From assembly GCF_009730915.1 (NCBI RefSeq), contig NC_052475.1, positions 682,001 through 746,000 on the forward strand: a stretch of 64,000 bases of DNA, in the 5' to 3' direction. Every line of letters begins with the position of its first letter. Position 1 is the first letter of the stretch. The notes under the pieces are model-generated. The model was given only the letters and a program-made list of their open reading frames with translations, was not told the origin of the DNA and searched no databases. Of this stretch, positions 1-10,553 are shown in pieces. The translations under genes and the position numbers were made by a program. The DNA is from Dioscorea cayenensis subsp. rotundata. Taxonomy: Eukaryota > Streptophyta > Magnoliopsida > Dioscoreales > Dioscoreaceae.

Positions 1-1281
1 TCCCAGCAATTAGCAGCGTTTCAAGATAAATGCCGCTAACTTAGCGGCGCTTTTATTTTCTTTAGCGGCGTTTATCTATTCTTTAGCGGTGTTTTTAAAA
101 AATAATTTAAAAACTTAATGTAAATTTTTTGAACCTGATTTTTTTTTAAAAAAAAGAAAAACAACTACTCTAATTATTATTATTATTATTTCTTTTTTTA
201 GATTTTTTTCTTTATATTTAAATTATTCTCTTTTCTCTTTTTTTTATTATTATTATTATTTTTTCTTTTTCCTCTTTTCTTCTTCTTCACATCTTGTTTC
301 TTCCTCTTCTAGTTTCTTCTTTTTCTTCATCATCATCATCATCTTTTTCTTCTTCTATTTTTTCTTCTTCTTCACATCTTGTTTCTTCTTCTTCTTCTTA
401 TCTCGTCGTCATAATCGTCATCACATTCTTCATCTTCATCTTCTTCATCATAACTAGGTATCATTTTCACACTTTTTTCAATATCAAAAGGTATTTATAA
501 AAAATAAAAACTGATGGTATTTAGCGGCGTTTTTCTTAAAAAACGCCGCTAAATAAAAATTTTAAAATTATGGCGCCAAATTCAAATTTTCTCAAAAAAG
601 ATGGCGCAAATTTTGAATTTTCAAAAAAATAAATTTTGGCGGCGTTTTTATGCATAAACACCGTTAAAGTTTAATTTTGTAATTTTTAAATTAAAAAAAA
701 ATAGATTTTCACGGCGTTTTTATGCATAAACACCGCTAAAGTTTAATTATAAATTTTCAAATAAATTTTTTTTTACCATCTCGCATTGTTTTTGAAAAAA
801 CACCGCTAAATCTAAATTTTTTGGCTTTTAAAATTTAATTATATCATAACTTTAGCGGCATTTTTAGTCATAAATGCCGCTACGTTACGGTACTTTTATG
901 ACGTTTTAAAAAAACACCGCTAAATATAAATTTTATCAGTTTCAAATTTTATCATATCAGGAATTTAGAGCCGTGTTTTCTAAAAACGCCACTAATTACA
1001 TTACTTTAGTGGCGTTTTTTATAAAAACGCCGCTTAACATAAATTTTGTGCTTTGAAATTTAATAGTATTGTGACTTTAGTGGCGTTTTAGTAAAAAACG
1101 CCATTAAATATAAATTTTATGACTTTGAAATTATAGTACTTTAGTGGCACTTGCAGGAAAATGCGGTAAATTATTTTTTTAGTGGCGTTTATGGAAAAAC
1201 GCTGCTAAAGTCATAAATATAGTTGCGTTTGGAAAAAACGCCGCAAAATAAATGCCGCTAAAGACCCATTATGGTGTAGTG
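1..1281. mobile_element. CACTA (En/Spm-like) DNA transposon, one terminal region
   Basis: This is the end of a CACTA-superfamily DNA transposon; the rest lies left of the window. It ends at 1281 with ..ATGGTGTAGTG, the reverse complement of a CACTACACCAT terminus, and a possible 3-bp target copy (CTA) follows. The interior is packed with the short motif TTTAGCGGCGTTTTT and its reverse complement in both orientations, at least 15 diverged copies between 40 and 1260. Such arrays are the subterminal transposase-binding repeats known in this superfamily. No transposase reading frame is visible. A serine-rich frame near 294-500 is only a TTC/TCT low-complexity tract. The element could be autonomous or a deletion derivative; the window cannot tell. 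Confidence 0.8.
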
Positions 1282-2464
1282 CTAGACAAGACATTTGAAT
1301 GGATTCAACATTCTCGGGTGACTGTTTCAACGAGGTAGTGACAGCTAATATGCATGACTATATTGCCTTCTAGCCATCATAGTAGTAGGCCGCACGGACT
1401 CCTTTTTAGTTCCTCTCATGATATGTCATCTTTCAAATTGGTGGCTTGTTGCAAATTAAAGGTACTCCTGGTCTCATCCAGAGCACAGAAGACTGGCGAA
1501 AACCTATTATTGAGGTGGGAGTTAGTGTCCCCAACCATTATTATCTAAGGTACAAAGTGTCAGTTCACCAGTGACGACCTTGTGTCACTGGAGTCTATTG
1601 CTAAGGTGTTGCAAGGGATCTCAAGCTTGAACCAAGGATGGAATTGTTGTTGCTTCTGATTGGCTGGGGAGTTAATCACCTCCACTGAGCCCAGCTCTTG
1701 CTGGAATCCCTCCAGCTCTCCAACCAAGGATGAAGCCTCATCAACTACTTGTGCCTTAACTTTTAACTCTCTAAGGATCTCATGTGTAAATCGATGACTG
1801 GACCTTGAAGCACAGGAGCCAATCTCCTTAAACATGCCCAAGGATTGTTATTGCGCTGAAAGGTATCTCTCTCAAGTTTGTCGAAAGATCAGTAGGGTGT
1901 TGATAAAGTTGGTATTTGGCGGGGCATAAGCTAGAGAAGAAACGAAACGCTTGTGCCATCTTCTTCGTCCACCCTGAGTCCCCCACAAGTATGTTTCACA
2001 CCCTCTCCCATATATGTTGGCATTAAGACCATAAGGCGATAACATCACCTCAACCCTACCTCTTCTATTGTCATGACTAAGTTAAGGAGAACTATAGATA
2101 ATCGGTTTGGTTTGTATACAGCTTAACAGTTAATGGTGAACACCAGCCACATGTTTAAGAACGATGAGGGTAACTGGCTGGGATTCATATCCATGTCTTT
2201 GTCCTCGTCATCCTCACCCTTATCATTTTAACTTTCCAATATATAGTGGGAAGAAGATCTAGTCTTTGTCTCCATCCACCCCATTTGATTATGTTGAAAT
2301 TTTTTCTTCATATTTTTTTTGTGAATATATGCAAACGTAGGCAAATCACATCTATATTTTAAGATTATACCAATATATTATTTTTTTAATAAAAATATAT
2401 AAACCACCTATTAATATATCAGTAATATAACAATATCTCATATTGGATTCTTGGACTTTAAATC
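1282..2464. other. Unclassified stretch without a recognised gene
   Basis: I recognise no gene here. The sequence is less AT-rich than its flanks. A 93-codon minus-strand frame (1560-1841) is predicted hydrophilic but matches no family I know. The lack of further frames suggests an old transposon remnant rather than a host gene. The last 200 bases are AT-rich and run into the left target copy of the neighbouring LINE. Confidence 0.4.
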
Positions 2465-2483
2465 AAAATCATTTTGACCTTTT

Positions 2484-3950
2484 CGAATACTTGTTTGAAA
2501 AACATAATTATCTTCAATTATGCACCAATGGGAGAGTTAATCCCACTATTTCATTCTACTAAAGGGTCAACTCCTTTTTTTGGAAAGGTCTCCTTAAGTG
2601 CAAAACAGTTTCTCTGTCCTGTATTGATGGCTCTATCAAAGATGGGAAGGACACCTCTTTTTGGTTAGATCATTGGTTTGTCGGCACCACGCTAAGATGC
2701 ATATGGCCTAATCTATTTGCTAGGTGGAGAGATCCTCTTAGTTCAGTTGCAATTTCCTTCTCTTAGAGCCATATCCATTTTTTGTGGAACTTATGTCGTT
2801 GAGATCGTTGTTGATTCAGGGGATTGCCAAAGGAAAAGACTCCAAAATCTAGAGATGGAACAACAAAGGCTTCTCAGTAAAATCTTTCTACTCGTTCCTC
2901 AATGGTGGTGGTAGTTGTTGCGCCTTCGGCAAATCCCTTTAGAGGGCCCATTGCCGCTTAAAGTTAAAGCGTTCTTCTAGTTGGCCCTGAACAACAAAAT
3001 CCTAACTCAAGAAAACTTAGCCAAATTAACAGGGATGCGACAAAATTTATACTAGTACTTGCAGTCTTTGTAGTGTGGACCTTGAATGTGCTGAGCATCT
3101 CTGGCTTCTCTGTCCATTCACATCTTCAATCTAGGCCCACTTTTCTAAGTCTTTTCTTATTAGGGTCTTTTCCACCATATCCAAGGCTTGGACCTCTTGA
3201 GCTTTACATGGATTACCTAAATTGAATTAACTGGGATATTTGTTGGGTCAGCTGGACCAAGAGCAATAATCCCATCTTTTTTAATTTCATGTTGCTTTGG
3301 ATGTTTTTGCTATTATTTGTAAGATTGTTCTCTTATCCATTCCTTATATTAATGCAGCCCCAATCCCGACCAGACACCATCTTGAGAGGAGTCTCTTCCT
3401 ACGATCAGATGAAGTTTGGTTTTGGAGCTCCAGGGTTCCCGAACCCCACACACACACACACAAAAACCGCCAACGACCTGCAGGTCTATTGGTACACGGG
3501 TCGCTGATAGAGCTCTCACCGAGTGGTGAGAGTTCGATTCTCAGTTGAGGGCACATTTCTGGGAGTTGTAAATAGTGGTTGTGTATGAGTGGTTCTATCG
3601 CCCACGTGAGCGCGGCATCGTCCCCACTTGTTCCACCGAGGCTTGTGCACGTCCCTGGGGTCTCTAGTGGGTTCGTCCCGCTCCTCTTCCTAAAAACCAC
3701 CAGCTCATGCTAGAGTGTCTGACATTTCTCTTTTGACGGCGTCTCCCTAGTCCAAGCTCTTAAGTTCTTTGGCCTCGGGCTCCATCTTTCAGCTCTGTCT
3801 TTTTTGTTTTGTTTTTCGTTCCCGTATTTCATCGCTTGAAAGCCGAGTGTCTTGTTTTATCTTTTGTGGTTGTAGTCATTATGTCTATCATGTTTCTCTT
3901 TTTCTTTTTTCTGTTTTTTTAATGAATTTGTGGTTTATCTATTTAAAAAA
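2484..3950 (+). mobile_element. 5'-truncated L1-type LINE with target-site duplications
   Basis: A retroposed LINE tail is bounded by a perfect 19-bp direct repeat, AAAATCATTTTGACCTTTT, at 2465-2483 and 3951-3969. The right copy follows an A-rich tail at about 3943-3954. Translation in mixed frames gives the end of a plant L1 ORF2: a stretch reading like KDGKDTSFWLDHW (about 2635-2670), then a zf-RVT region resembling KILTQENLAKLTGMRQ (about 2995-3040), then the 3' untranslated end with GTGGTTTATCTATTTAAAA. Several frame changes and stops show it is dead. A SINE sits inside it at about 3473-3691. Only about 1.2 kb of LINE sequence is present, so it was severely 5'-truncated at insertion. Confidence 0.85.
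3473..3691 (+). mobile_element. tRNA-derived SINE nested in the LINE
   Basis: A GC-richer block of about 220 bp interrupts the LINE. It carries a tRNA-like RNA polymerase III promoter: a possible A box around 3489-3500 (TTGGTACACGGG) and a clear B box at 3530-3541 (GAGTTCGATTCT), about 35 bp apart. The flanks AAAAACCGCCA (3462-3472) and AAAAACCACCA (3692-3702) match at 10 of 11 positions and are likely target copies. The LINE 3' end resumes downstream. The family is not recognised. The exact 5' end is uncertain because a (CA)n tract adjoins it. Confidence 0.6.
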
Positions 3951-3969
3951 AAAATCATTTTGACCTTTT

Positions 3970-4576
3970 AATAAAAATGGATAACCCAATAGTATGAACA
4001 AGAATGCAAGGGAGAGGGTAAGGATTTGAATTCTTCCCTCATAGTAATATTGTTTATGTACTGATCATTAGTACTATTCATCAACCATAATGTTGGTCCC
4101 CTATAAAAGAAACAGTGGTTTCATCTATAAGGTTGACAGTGGAATTTTTCGATGAGGTTCATAAACAATCAGTGCACATCAGTACTTGCATGTACTTTTA
4201 ACAATCACTTAAATGGAGAATTAGCACTTGTCACATATTCATCAAAAATAAATAAATAAATAAATAAAATTTATGTGTAAATATATTAATTGCATTAAAA
4301 TAAAACACACAAAAATATATTTAAACACCCTAACATTACAACTCTCTAAAATTTTAATATTATCTTCCAGAATTTATATGATATTTTATATATATCCTAC
4401 GATGTGAATGTTTTTGTCTTCCAATATATACACACACAAACGTAACGTCGCCTCCAAAGTGGGTCAGTGATGATTAAGACCATGAGATAACAATCCTTTG
4501 TATTTTCTAAGGTTGGGCTACAATAAAACCAGCCCAATAATCTCATAGCCCTCCAAAAAGAAACAAAACCCAACAA
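3970..4576. other. Intergenic DNA upstream of the acid phosphatase gene
   Basis: AT-rich sequence with a short (AAAT)n run near 4249-4268 and TA-rich tracts near 4380-4400. No ORF, RNA gene or element is recognised. It should contain the phosphatase promoter, but I cannot assign a convincing TATA box. Confidence 0.5.
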
Positions 4577-6057
4577 ATGGGTTGCACCCTTTATGGGCCA
4601 CATGTTGTGCTCTTGGCCCTTCTCCTCTCCTTCTCATTCTCTCTTTCCTATCATCGTCCTCCCTCACGAGCCACTCTCTCCATCCCTGCACCTCAAGACA
4701 CTGATGGTCTCACTCCTCAGCAGGTCTAATATTATTGTTCTTAATCTTAATTTAGATCCATCTAAATCCTTAATGTATGTATGTATGTATGTATGTATGT
4801 ATGTATGTATTGTGAACAGGTTCATGTATCTCTAGTTGGAGACAACAAGATGAGAATAACATGGATTACAGAAAATGAAGCTCCATCAACAGTGAGACTA
4901 TGGCACATCATCAAGAACATACACATCCTCAGCCACCGGCTCAGTCACTTCCTACTCTTTCTTGCTTTACACTTCAGGCCACATCCATGATGTTATCATT
5001 GGTCCTCTATCTCCAAGCACTGTTTACTACTACCGTTGTAGTTCTAACTCTGCTTATGAGTTCTCCTTCAAGACACCACCTTCCAAACTCCCTCTTAAGT
5101 TTGCCATTGTAGGTGATCTAGGTCAGACTGGATGGACAAACTCAACTTTGCAACACTTGGGAGGTTCAGACTATGATGTCTTGTTACTGCCTGGGGACTT
5201 ATCTTATGCTGACCTGGACCAACCACTGTGGGACTCTTATGGAAGGTTAATTGAGCCATTTGCTAGCTCTCGTCCATGGATGGTCACTGAGGGTAATCAT
5301 GAGATTGAGAAGCTCCCTCCCATGGAGTCAAGTCCATTTAAGTCCTACAATGCACGTTGGCGCATGCCTTATGATATTAGTGCATCTGACTCTAATCTCT
5401 ACTATTCTTTTGATGTTGCTGGTGGTGTTGTTCATGTTCTCATGCTTGGTTCTTATACTGATTTTGACTCAAGCTCAGCACAGTTCAAGTGGTTAATGGC
5501 AGACTTGGATAAGATTGACAGGAAGCAGACACCATGGTTGTTGGCTTTAATACATGCACCTTGGTATAACTCTAATGAAGCTCATCAAGGGGATGGTGAG
5601 GACATGAGGAAGTCCATGGAGAACCTTCTTTATCAGTACAAAGTTGATGTTGTTTTTGCTGGTCATGTTCATGCCTATGAACGCTTTGTAAGTATTAGTT
5701 AAATAAACAGTAATTACGTACGTGCATGGGATTTGATTTGATGATTGATATTTTTGTTTGCCATGCATGCAGACACGTGTGTATGATAACAGTAAAGATG
5801 GATGTGGACCCATGCACGTGACCATTGGAGATGGTGGAAACCGAGAAGGGTTGGCAAACAAGTTCTTGGATCCCCAGCCTGAGATTTCAGTGTTTAGAGA
5901 GGCTAGCTTTGGGCATGGGGAGTTCTTGGTGGTCAATGAGACTCATGCTCACTGGACTTGGCACAGGAATGATGATGATGAACAGGTTATGGCTGACCAG
6001 GTCTGGGTAACAACCCTCATCTCTCAGACAACGTGCAAGAACAAGACTACCAAATGA
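4577..6057 (+). CDS. Purple acid phosphatase (PAP18/20/22-like), frameshifted in exon 2
   Basis: This is a secreted metallophosphatase of the plant purple acid phosphatase family, which releases phosphate from organic esters. Exons are 4577-4723, 4820-5687 and 5773-6057, with GT-AG junctions; the encoded protein would be about 432 residues. Exon 1 gives a signal peptide ([19 protein letters not shown]). Exon 2 carries the metal-ligand motifs in order: [37 protein letters not shown] and AGHVHAYER. Exon 3 gives the C-terminal [15 protein letters not shown] part. Near 4894-4898 the frame shifts by one base: the text reads STV-R-L-W, whereas dropping one A gives STVDYGTS, the family consensus. 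Everything downstream stays open, so this is either a recent lesion or a consensus error. Intron 1 holds an ATGT microsatellite. Confidence 0.88.
4773..4810. repeat. (ATGT)n microsatellite in phosphatase intron 1
   Basis: About nine ATGT units lie directly before the 3' splice site (ATTGTGAACAG). They are likely length-variable and make up most of this 96-bp intron. Confidence 0.9.
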
Positions 6058-7006
6058 AGCTTTGTAATTACCCATTGTACTTAATTTGCAGGCTTATTAA
6101 TTTGGACTATATATTATGAACTCTAAATTAATATATATTGAGATCATCGCCAATATTGTACTTTATTTGATGACTTTGTTAGCATGCATTTGTAGTAGAT
6201 ATCACGTCTAATCTTTTTTTAAAAGACATTGTATGTGGACTTGTGTTGTTGTTGTTGTAGTAGTAGTAGTTGTTTGTTTAATATCTTCAAATTTCAACGT
6301 TTTGCTTTAATCACTTCACACGCTTGGCATAAATAAAAGATTCCTAGTGATACTATTAATACACATGATTGTTTTGTAAATGGAAGTTATAATGGAATCT
6401 AAAATGAAATTTCTTAATTTCCGAATGGTCATGCACACCAAAAAAGAATAAAAAGAAAGAATTGTAGCTTGTAAGGCAAAAATTAGCTAGACCGGGAGAT
6501 TCATGGAAATGACTCTTAACATGCCGCCAATGAAGTCCAATTACGTGCCAGTTTTGGCCTTCAATGTGGGTTTCCATCAATCTACGACCCATGTTTTATC
6601 ATTTCTTCATTAATTGGTCTATCTCAAGTCACTCTCAATTCCTCATCAACTCGCCATTTTTTTTTCATTTCCCTTTCAACGTTCCGTTCGCTTTTCAGAG
6701 TTTTACTTCTTTTAAAAAATAAACAAACTATTATTTTATTAGAAAAAAATCACCACCATAATCTGGTTATCACTAATCACTTTGTTGCTATGTTTACAAA
6801 TCAAAAATAGAATCAAGCCAACCAATATATTCAGATCCCAAAGTAACAATATTAATTTGTTATTAAAAAAATCTTCTGTCCAGTTAAAGCAAATTAAGGA
6901 TAGCTAGAAAGTTTGCTTTCAATTTTGAAAGAAAAATCTCCATAAACAAATCAAGGTGCTTGTTTATTCAGTCTTCATAAATCCAAAATCCTAATCAACA
7001 ATAAAA

Positions 7007-7039
<33 letters not shown>

Positions 7040-7291
7040 AACCATGTAATAATAATACACCACCATCAAATTAAAATACATTCCTTTGACCAGTAGATTG
7101 AGCTTGTCCCAAATATAACCAAAACAAGAGATAAAAACCCAACTAGTGAAGGTCACAACCGTGCCAAATGCTTTTCTCTTCTTTAAATTTAATTCCCAAA
7201 AATACCAACCCCACAAACATTGAATGAATGAATGAATGAATGAATGAATGAATGAAAGAAAGAAAGAAAGAACTCATTCTAAGCTACTCCA
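6058..7291. other. 3' untranslated region and intergenic DNA
   Basis: This holds the 3' untranslated region of the phosphatase and the upstream region of the GT29 gene. AT-rich, with a (TA)n(CA)n tract at about 7004-7040. Frames here are short and unsupported. Confidence 0.5.
7221..7271. repeat. (TGAA)n(GAAA)n microsatellite in a 5' leader
   Basis: About eight TGAA units run into five GAAA units, ending about 20 bases before the GT29 start codon. The tract probably lies in the 5' untranslated leader, where length changes could alter translation. Confidence 0.85.
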
Positions 7292-8404
7292 ATGGCCACC
7301 AGTACATCTATCATCCTTAGAATGAAACATTCACTCCTTCTCTTCATTGCCATTACCTCTTTCTTCATCATCAAAACACTTCTTTTCCGAACCTTAGCTT
7401 TCCAACCAACTCTCTTTTCATCCTCTTCTCTCAATGAAACACTTTTCCGGCTATCCGCCATTGATCCCGGCGATGCTGACCTTCGAAAACAAGCTGAATA
7501 CCTCCTTGACGCCTACGACTCCTCATCGGCCACCTCACTACCAATCCGCAAACACCAACCACGCTCTCTCCGCTCCGCCCACCAACCCTTCCGTTCTCTC
7601 CCGGACTTCGGCCGTCTCCTCCGCCAATGGTTCCTCTCCAAACGCTACAACCCACGCGTCATCTCTGACCTCCTCCCACTCTACAAGCCATTGATAACCC
7701 AAACAAACTCCACCCATCCCTACTCCTCCTGCGCCGTCGTCGGCAACAGTGGCATTCTCATAAACTCCAGTCACGGCAACCTCATCGATAGCCATGACTT
7801 CGTCATCCGCCTCAACAACGCGCGCATCAATGGATTCCAATCCGACGTCGGCGCAAAAACCAATCTTTCCTTCATTAACAGCAACATACTCCACTTGTGC
7901 GCGCTCAGAGATCGAAATCATTGTTCCTGCCACCCGTACGGCGCCTCCACCCCGATCATGATCTACATCTGCCAAGCCATACATTTCGTCGAATACCTTA
8001 CGTGCAACTCATCCCACAAGTCTCCGCTGCTCATCACTGACCCACGCTTCGACGTGCTATGCTCGCGGTTGGTGAAGTACTACTCGTTGAAGAGGTTTGT
8101 GGAAGAGACGGGGAGATGGCCGGAGGAATGGAGCAAGACTCAGGATGAGAAGATGTTCCATTACTCGTCGGGGATGCAGGCGGTGATGGTGGCGGTGGGG
8201 ATGTGTGAGCGTGTGAGCTTGTTTGGGTTTGGGAAGAAGGCGAATGCGAAGCATCACTACCACACGAACCAGAGGGCGGAGCTGGACTTGCATGACTACG
8301 AAGCCGAGTACGCGCTGTATCGTGATTTGGCAACGCGGCCGCAGGATGTTCCTTTTGTTAAGGACTCGGGTTTCAAGATTCCACCCATTGTTTTGCATTT
8401 GTGA
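7292..8404 (+). CDS. GT29 sialyltransferase-like glycosyltransferase (GALT29A/MGP2-like)
   Basis: Intronless gene for a 370-residue type II Golgi protein of glycosyltransferase family 29. The best match I know is Arabidopsis At1g08280 (GALT29A, also MGP2), which adds galactose to type II arabinogalactan and is needed for pollen function. A short cytosolic tail precedes a membrane anchor ([18 protein letters not shown], residues about 14-31). A large sialyl motif follows ([27 protein letters not shown]). Next comes [12 protein letters not shown], a small motif ([17 protein letters not shown]) and a C-terminal [20 protein letters not shown]. The reading frame is complete. Its GC content is clearly higher than the surrounding DNA. 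Plant members are not expected to use sialic acid, so the enzyme is best called a probable galactosyltransferase. Confidence 0.92.
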   Translation: MATSTSIILRMKHSLLLFIAITSFFIIKTLLFRTLAFQPTLFSSSSLNETLFRLSAIDPGDADLRKQAEYLLDAYDSSSATSLPIRKHQPRSLRSAHQPFRSLPDFGRLLRQWFLSKRYNPRVISDLLPLYKPLITQTNSTHPYSSCAVVGNSGILINSSHGNLIDSHDFVIRLNNARINGFQSDVGAKTNLSFINSNILHLCALRDRNHCSCHPYGASTPIMIYICQAIHFVEYLTCNSSHKSPLLITDPRFDVLCSRLVKYYSLKRFVEETGRWPEEWSKTQDEKMFHYSSGMQAVMVAVGMCERVSLFGFGKKANAKHHYHTNQRAELDLHDYEAEYALYRDLATRPQDVPFVKDSGFKIPPIVLHL

Positions 8405-10330
8405 TGAATGATTGATAGTAGTAGTACTAGTGCTAGTTTTTGAGATATAATTTCTTTGTTTTCATTTTGATTTAAAAAGAAAAAAAGTAATTGTTATTGT
8501 AATTGTAATTACCTAGCAGCGAAGATTGATAAATGGAAAGAAAGAAAGAAAGAAAGAAAGATGGTCCTTTTTATGTTTTGAAATGAGCTTGGTTCTCAAC
8601 TATTAACATATAAGATGATTAGGATAAGATTGCTCCAAAAATCCAAATGAACAATTTCTTTGCCCATTCGAGTATATTCATTTCTGATAAAAGTACCCAA
8701 AAATTTAAAAGTAAAATAAATAAATTATATATATATATATTACATCTAATTAGAAAAAAACCACTGTTTTCCTTAGAAAAATAAATAAATAAATAAATAA
8801 ATAAATAAAACAACTGTGTTTTTGACTAATGTGTTTGTTCACCCATCTCTACTATTATTAAAATATAATTACCAAATAGTAATATGATGATTGTTACTCA
8901 TTTAATCTAGGCGTTAAAAATATTAGATTCAGTGTGTGTGCGCACGTTTTGAAGAGCAACACTAAAATTGAACACCCCTGCCTATTACTTTTTGATTTCC
9001 ATAAATATTTTTATAAAAAAAAACAATTGAAAGAAAGGTGTTTCTCTTGATTCAAAATATAATGTTATTTTTAAAAAATATATTTTTTTAATGACAAGTC
9101 ACTCATCTCAATTGGTATATTATTATTATTATTATTATTATGAATAAACAATTAGTATATTATGAGATAGAGTTAATTTCTCATTCTCTCCCTCAATATT
9201 CAATAAAAAAAATTAGCATCTTTCTAACATGAAAATAATATTTTTAAAACAACTCTGTAATGCAAAAGTAATATAAAAAAAAACTATTGCATATTTATAT
9301 ATGTTTGTAAGTTTGTTGAGTATATATATTTCATTGCGGTTATAAAATGGCATATAGGCATAAGGCATCAACCTATATACCTGAGGGTTTCATTTTCTTA
9401 TTTCTAGAGTAATTGAGTCTAATATATTTTTATTAAAATAAAAAATTAAAAAATATGGCACTTTCAAGTTTTTTTATTTAAATTTTTTTTTGACCAAGTC
9501 ATTTTGTAACTTCTTAAATATCACATGTTCACATGTGATTTTATTTTATTTTATTTTTTTGGGTCAAGTGAGAGGTTGAGGGATTAATTTAAATTTTTTA
9601 TTAAAAAAATCTAAGTTATTTTTGTAACTTCTCAAAATATCACATGAGTGGTAACTCTGTCTGTTCTCAAAAGTAATTGAGAGATTAATTTTCTCTCACT
9701 GAAATTAATTTTTTTGTGAAAATACGGGATACCAATTACAGCTAAACACTAACTTTTTAAATATCACATGTTGACATCAAAAGAGTTATAGGAAAGGTGG
9801 TAACTCTTTCTCTTATCCAGTGAAAGATTGAGGGATTAATTTCCTCTCCCAATAATGATTGAGGTGAATGATCTATCCACTTTATAAATAAATAAATAAA
9901 TAAAACTTCTCCACTGATCTTGAAAATCAACATATAAATATCAATAGGTGACTCCTCTTAATTTGATGCAACTTGAAATTCCTTGCGTTTGACGAGAGTG
10001 ACCGAGATACCACCATTCATTAAGCATACTCCGGGCTATGAGCCTTTTGTTTGGACATCTTTGTTTCATGTTTATCAGTAATAAATATTTCATGATGCCC
10101 TTCCAGCAATCCTAATTATGTTCCATATAATGTATTGCTGTTTTTGCTAGCTTATCTCATGGATATAGTTTATCTATTATATAAACATGTGAAAATCATC
10201 ATTGAGAAGAATTATCCATTAAGCCGGCACCAGGAGATGGTTAGATTTGTACTTAAAATGGGGTTTGGAACTCCATGAAACCAATTAAGAAATAAGAAGG
10301 GTTTTTAGGAAAGAGAGTTCAGTGAGCTAT
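8405..10330. other. AT-rich intergenic DNA
   Basis: No gene is recognised. It holds (GAAA)n at 8536-8562, (AAAT)n at about 8782-8808, (ATT)n near 9119-9140, and three diverged copies of a repeat listed separately. The right end abuts the 3' end of the minus-strand LINE. Confidence 0.5.
9497..9870. repeat. Three diverged tandem copies of a ~120-bp unit
   Basis: Three consecutive segments, starting near 9497, 9612 and 9735, share the order: CTT-TAAATATCACATG, then a purine-rich GTGAGAGGTTGAGGG-like part, then ATTAATTT. The copies differ by substitutions and small gaps, so the array is old. No coding potential is seen, and the family is unknown. Confidence 0.5.
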
Positions 10331-10553
10331 TTTATTAATTAAAAAAAGAGAGTATACAAAAAGTTCAAATACAAACCAGAAAACCAGAATAAACAAACAA
10401 CAGAAAGAACAGTAAAGAGCTAAAAAGATTACAAGGTGATTCCAAGTCTAATAAAATGCTTCATTAGCCAGTAAGGAAGGTCCCTGCTTTGATGAAAGAG
10501 AGTAAGATCGTGCGTCTTGACACCAAGGAGAGCAAGATGAGAAGCAAGACTAG

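Noticed and set aside
294-500. Serine-rich 68-codon frame
   Set aside because: It is the translation of a TTC/TCT low-complexity tract inside the CACTA end; no homology or codon structure.
1560-1841. 93-codon minus-strand frame as a host gene
   Set aside because: No recognised family, no splice signals or neighbours to support it; kept only as unclassified sequence.
3344-3700. 118-codon minus-strand frame
   Set aside because: It runs antisense through the SINE and the LINE 3' end; the GC-rich SINE explains the lack of stops.
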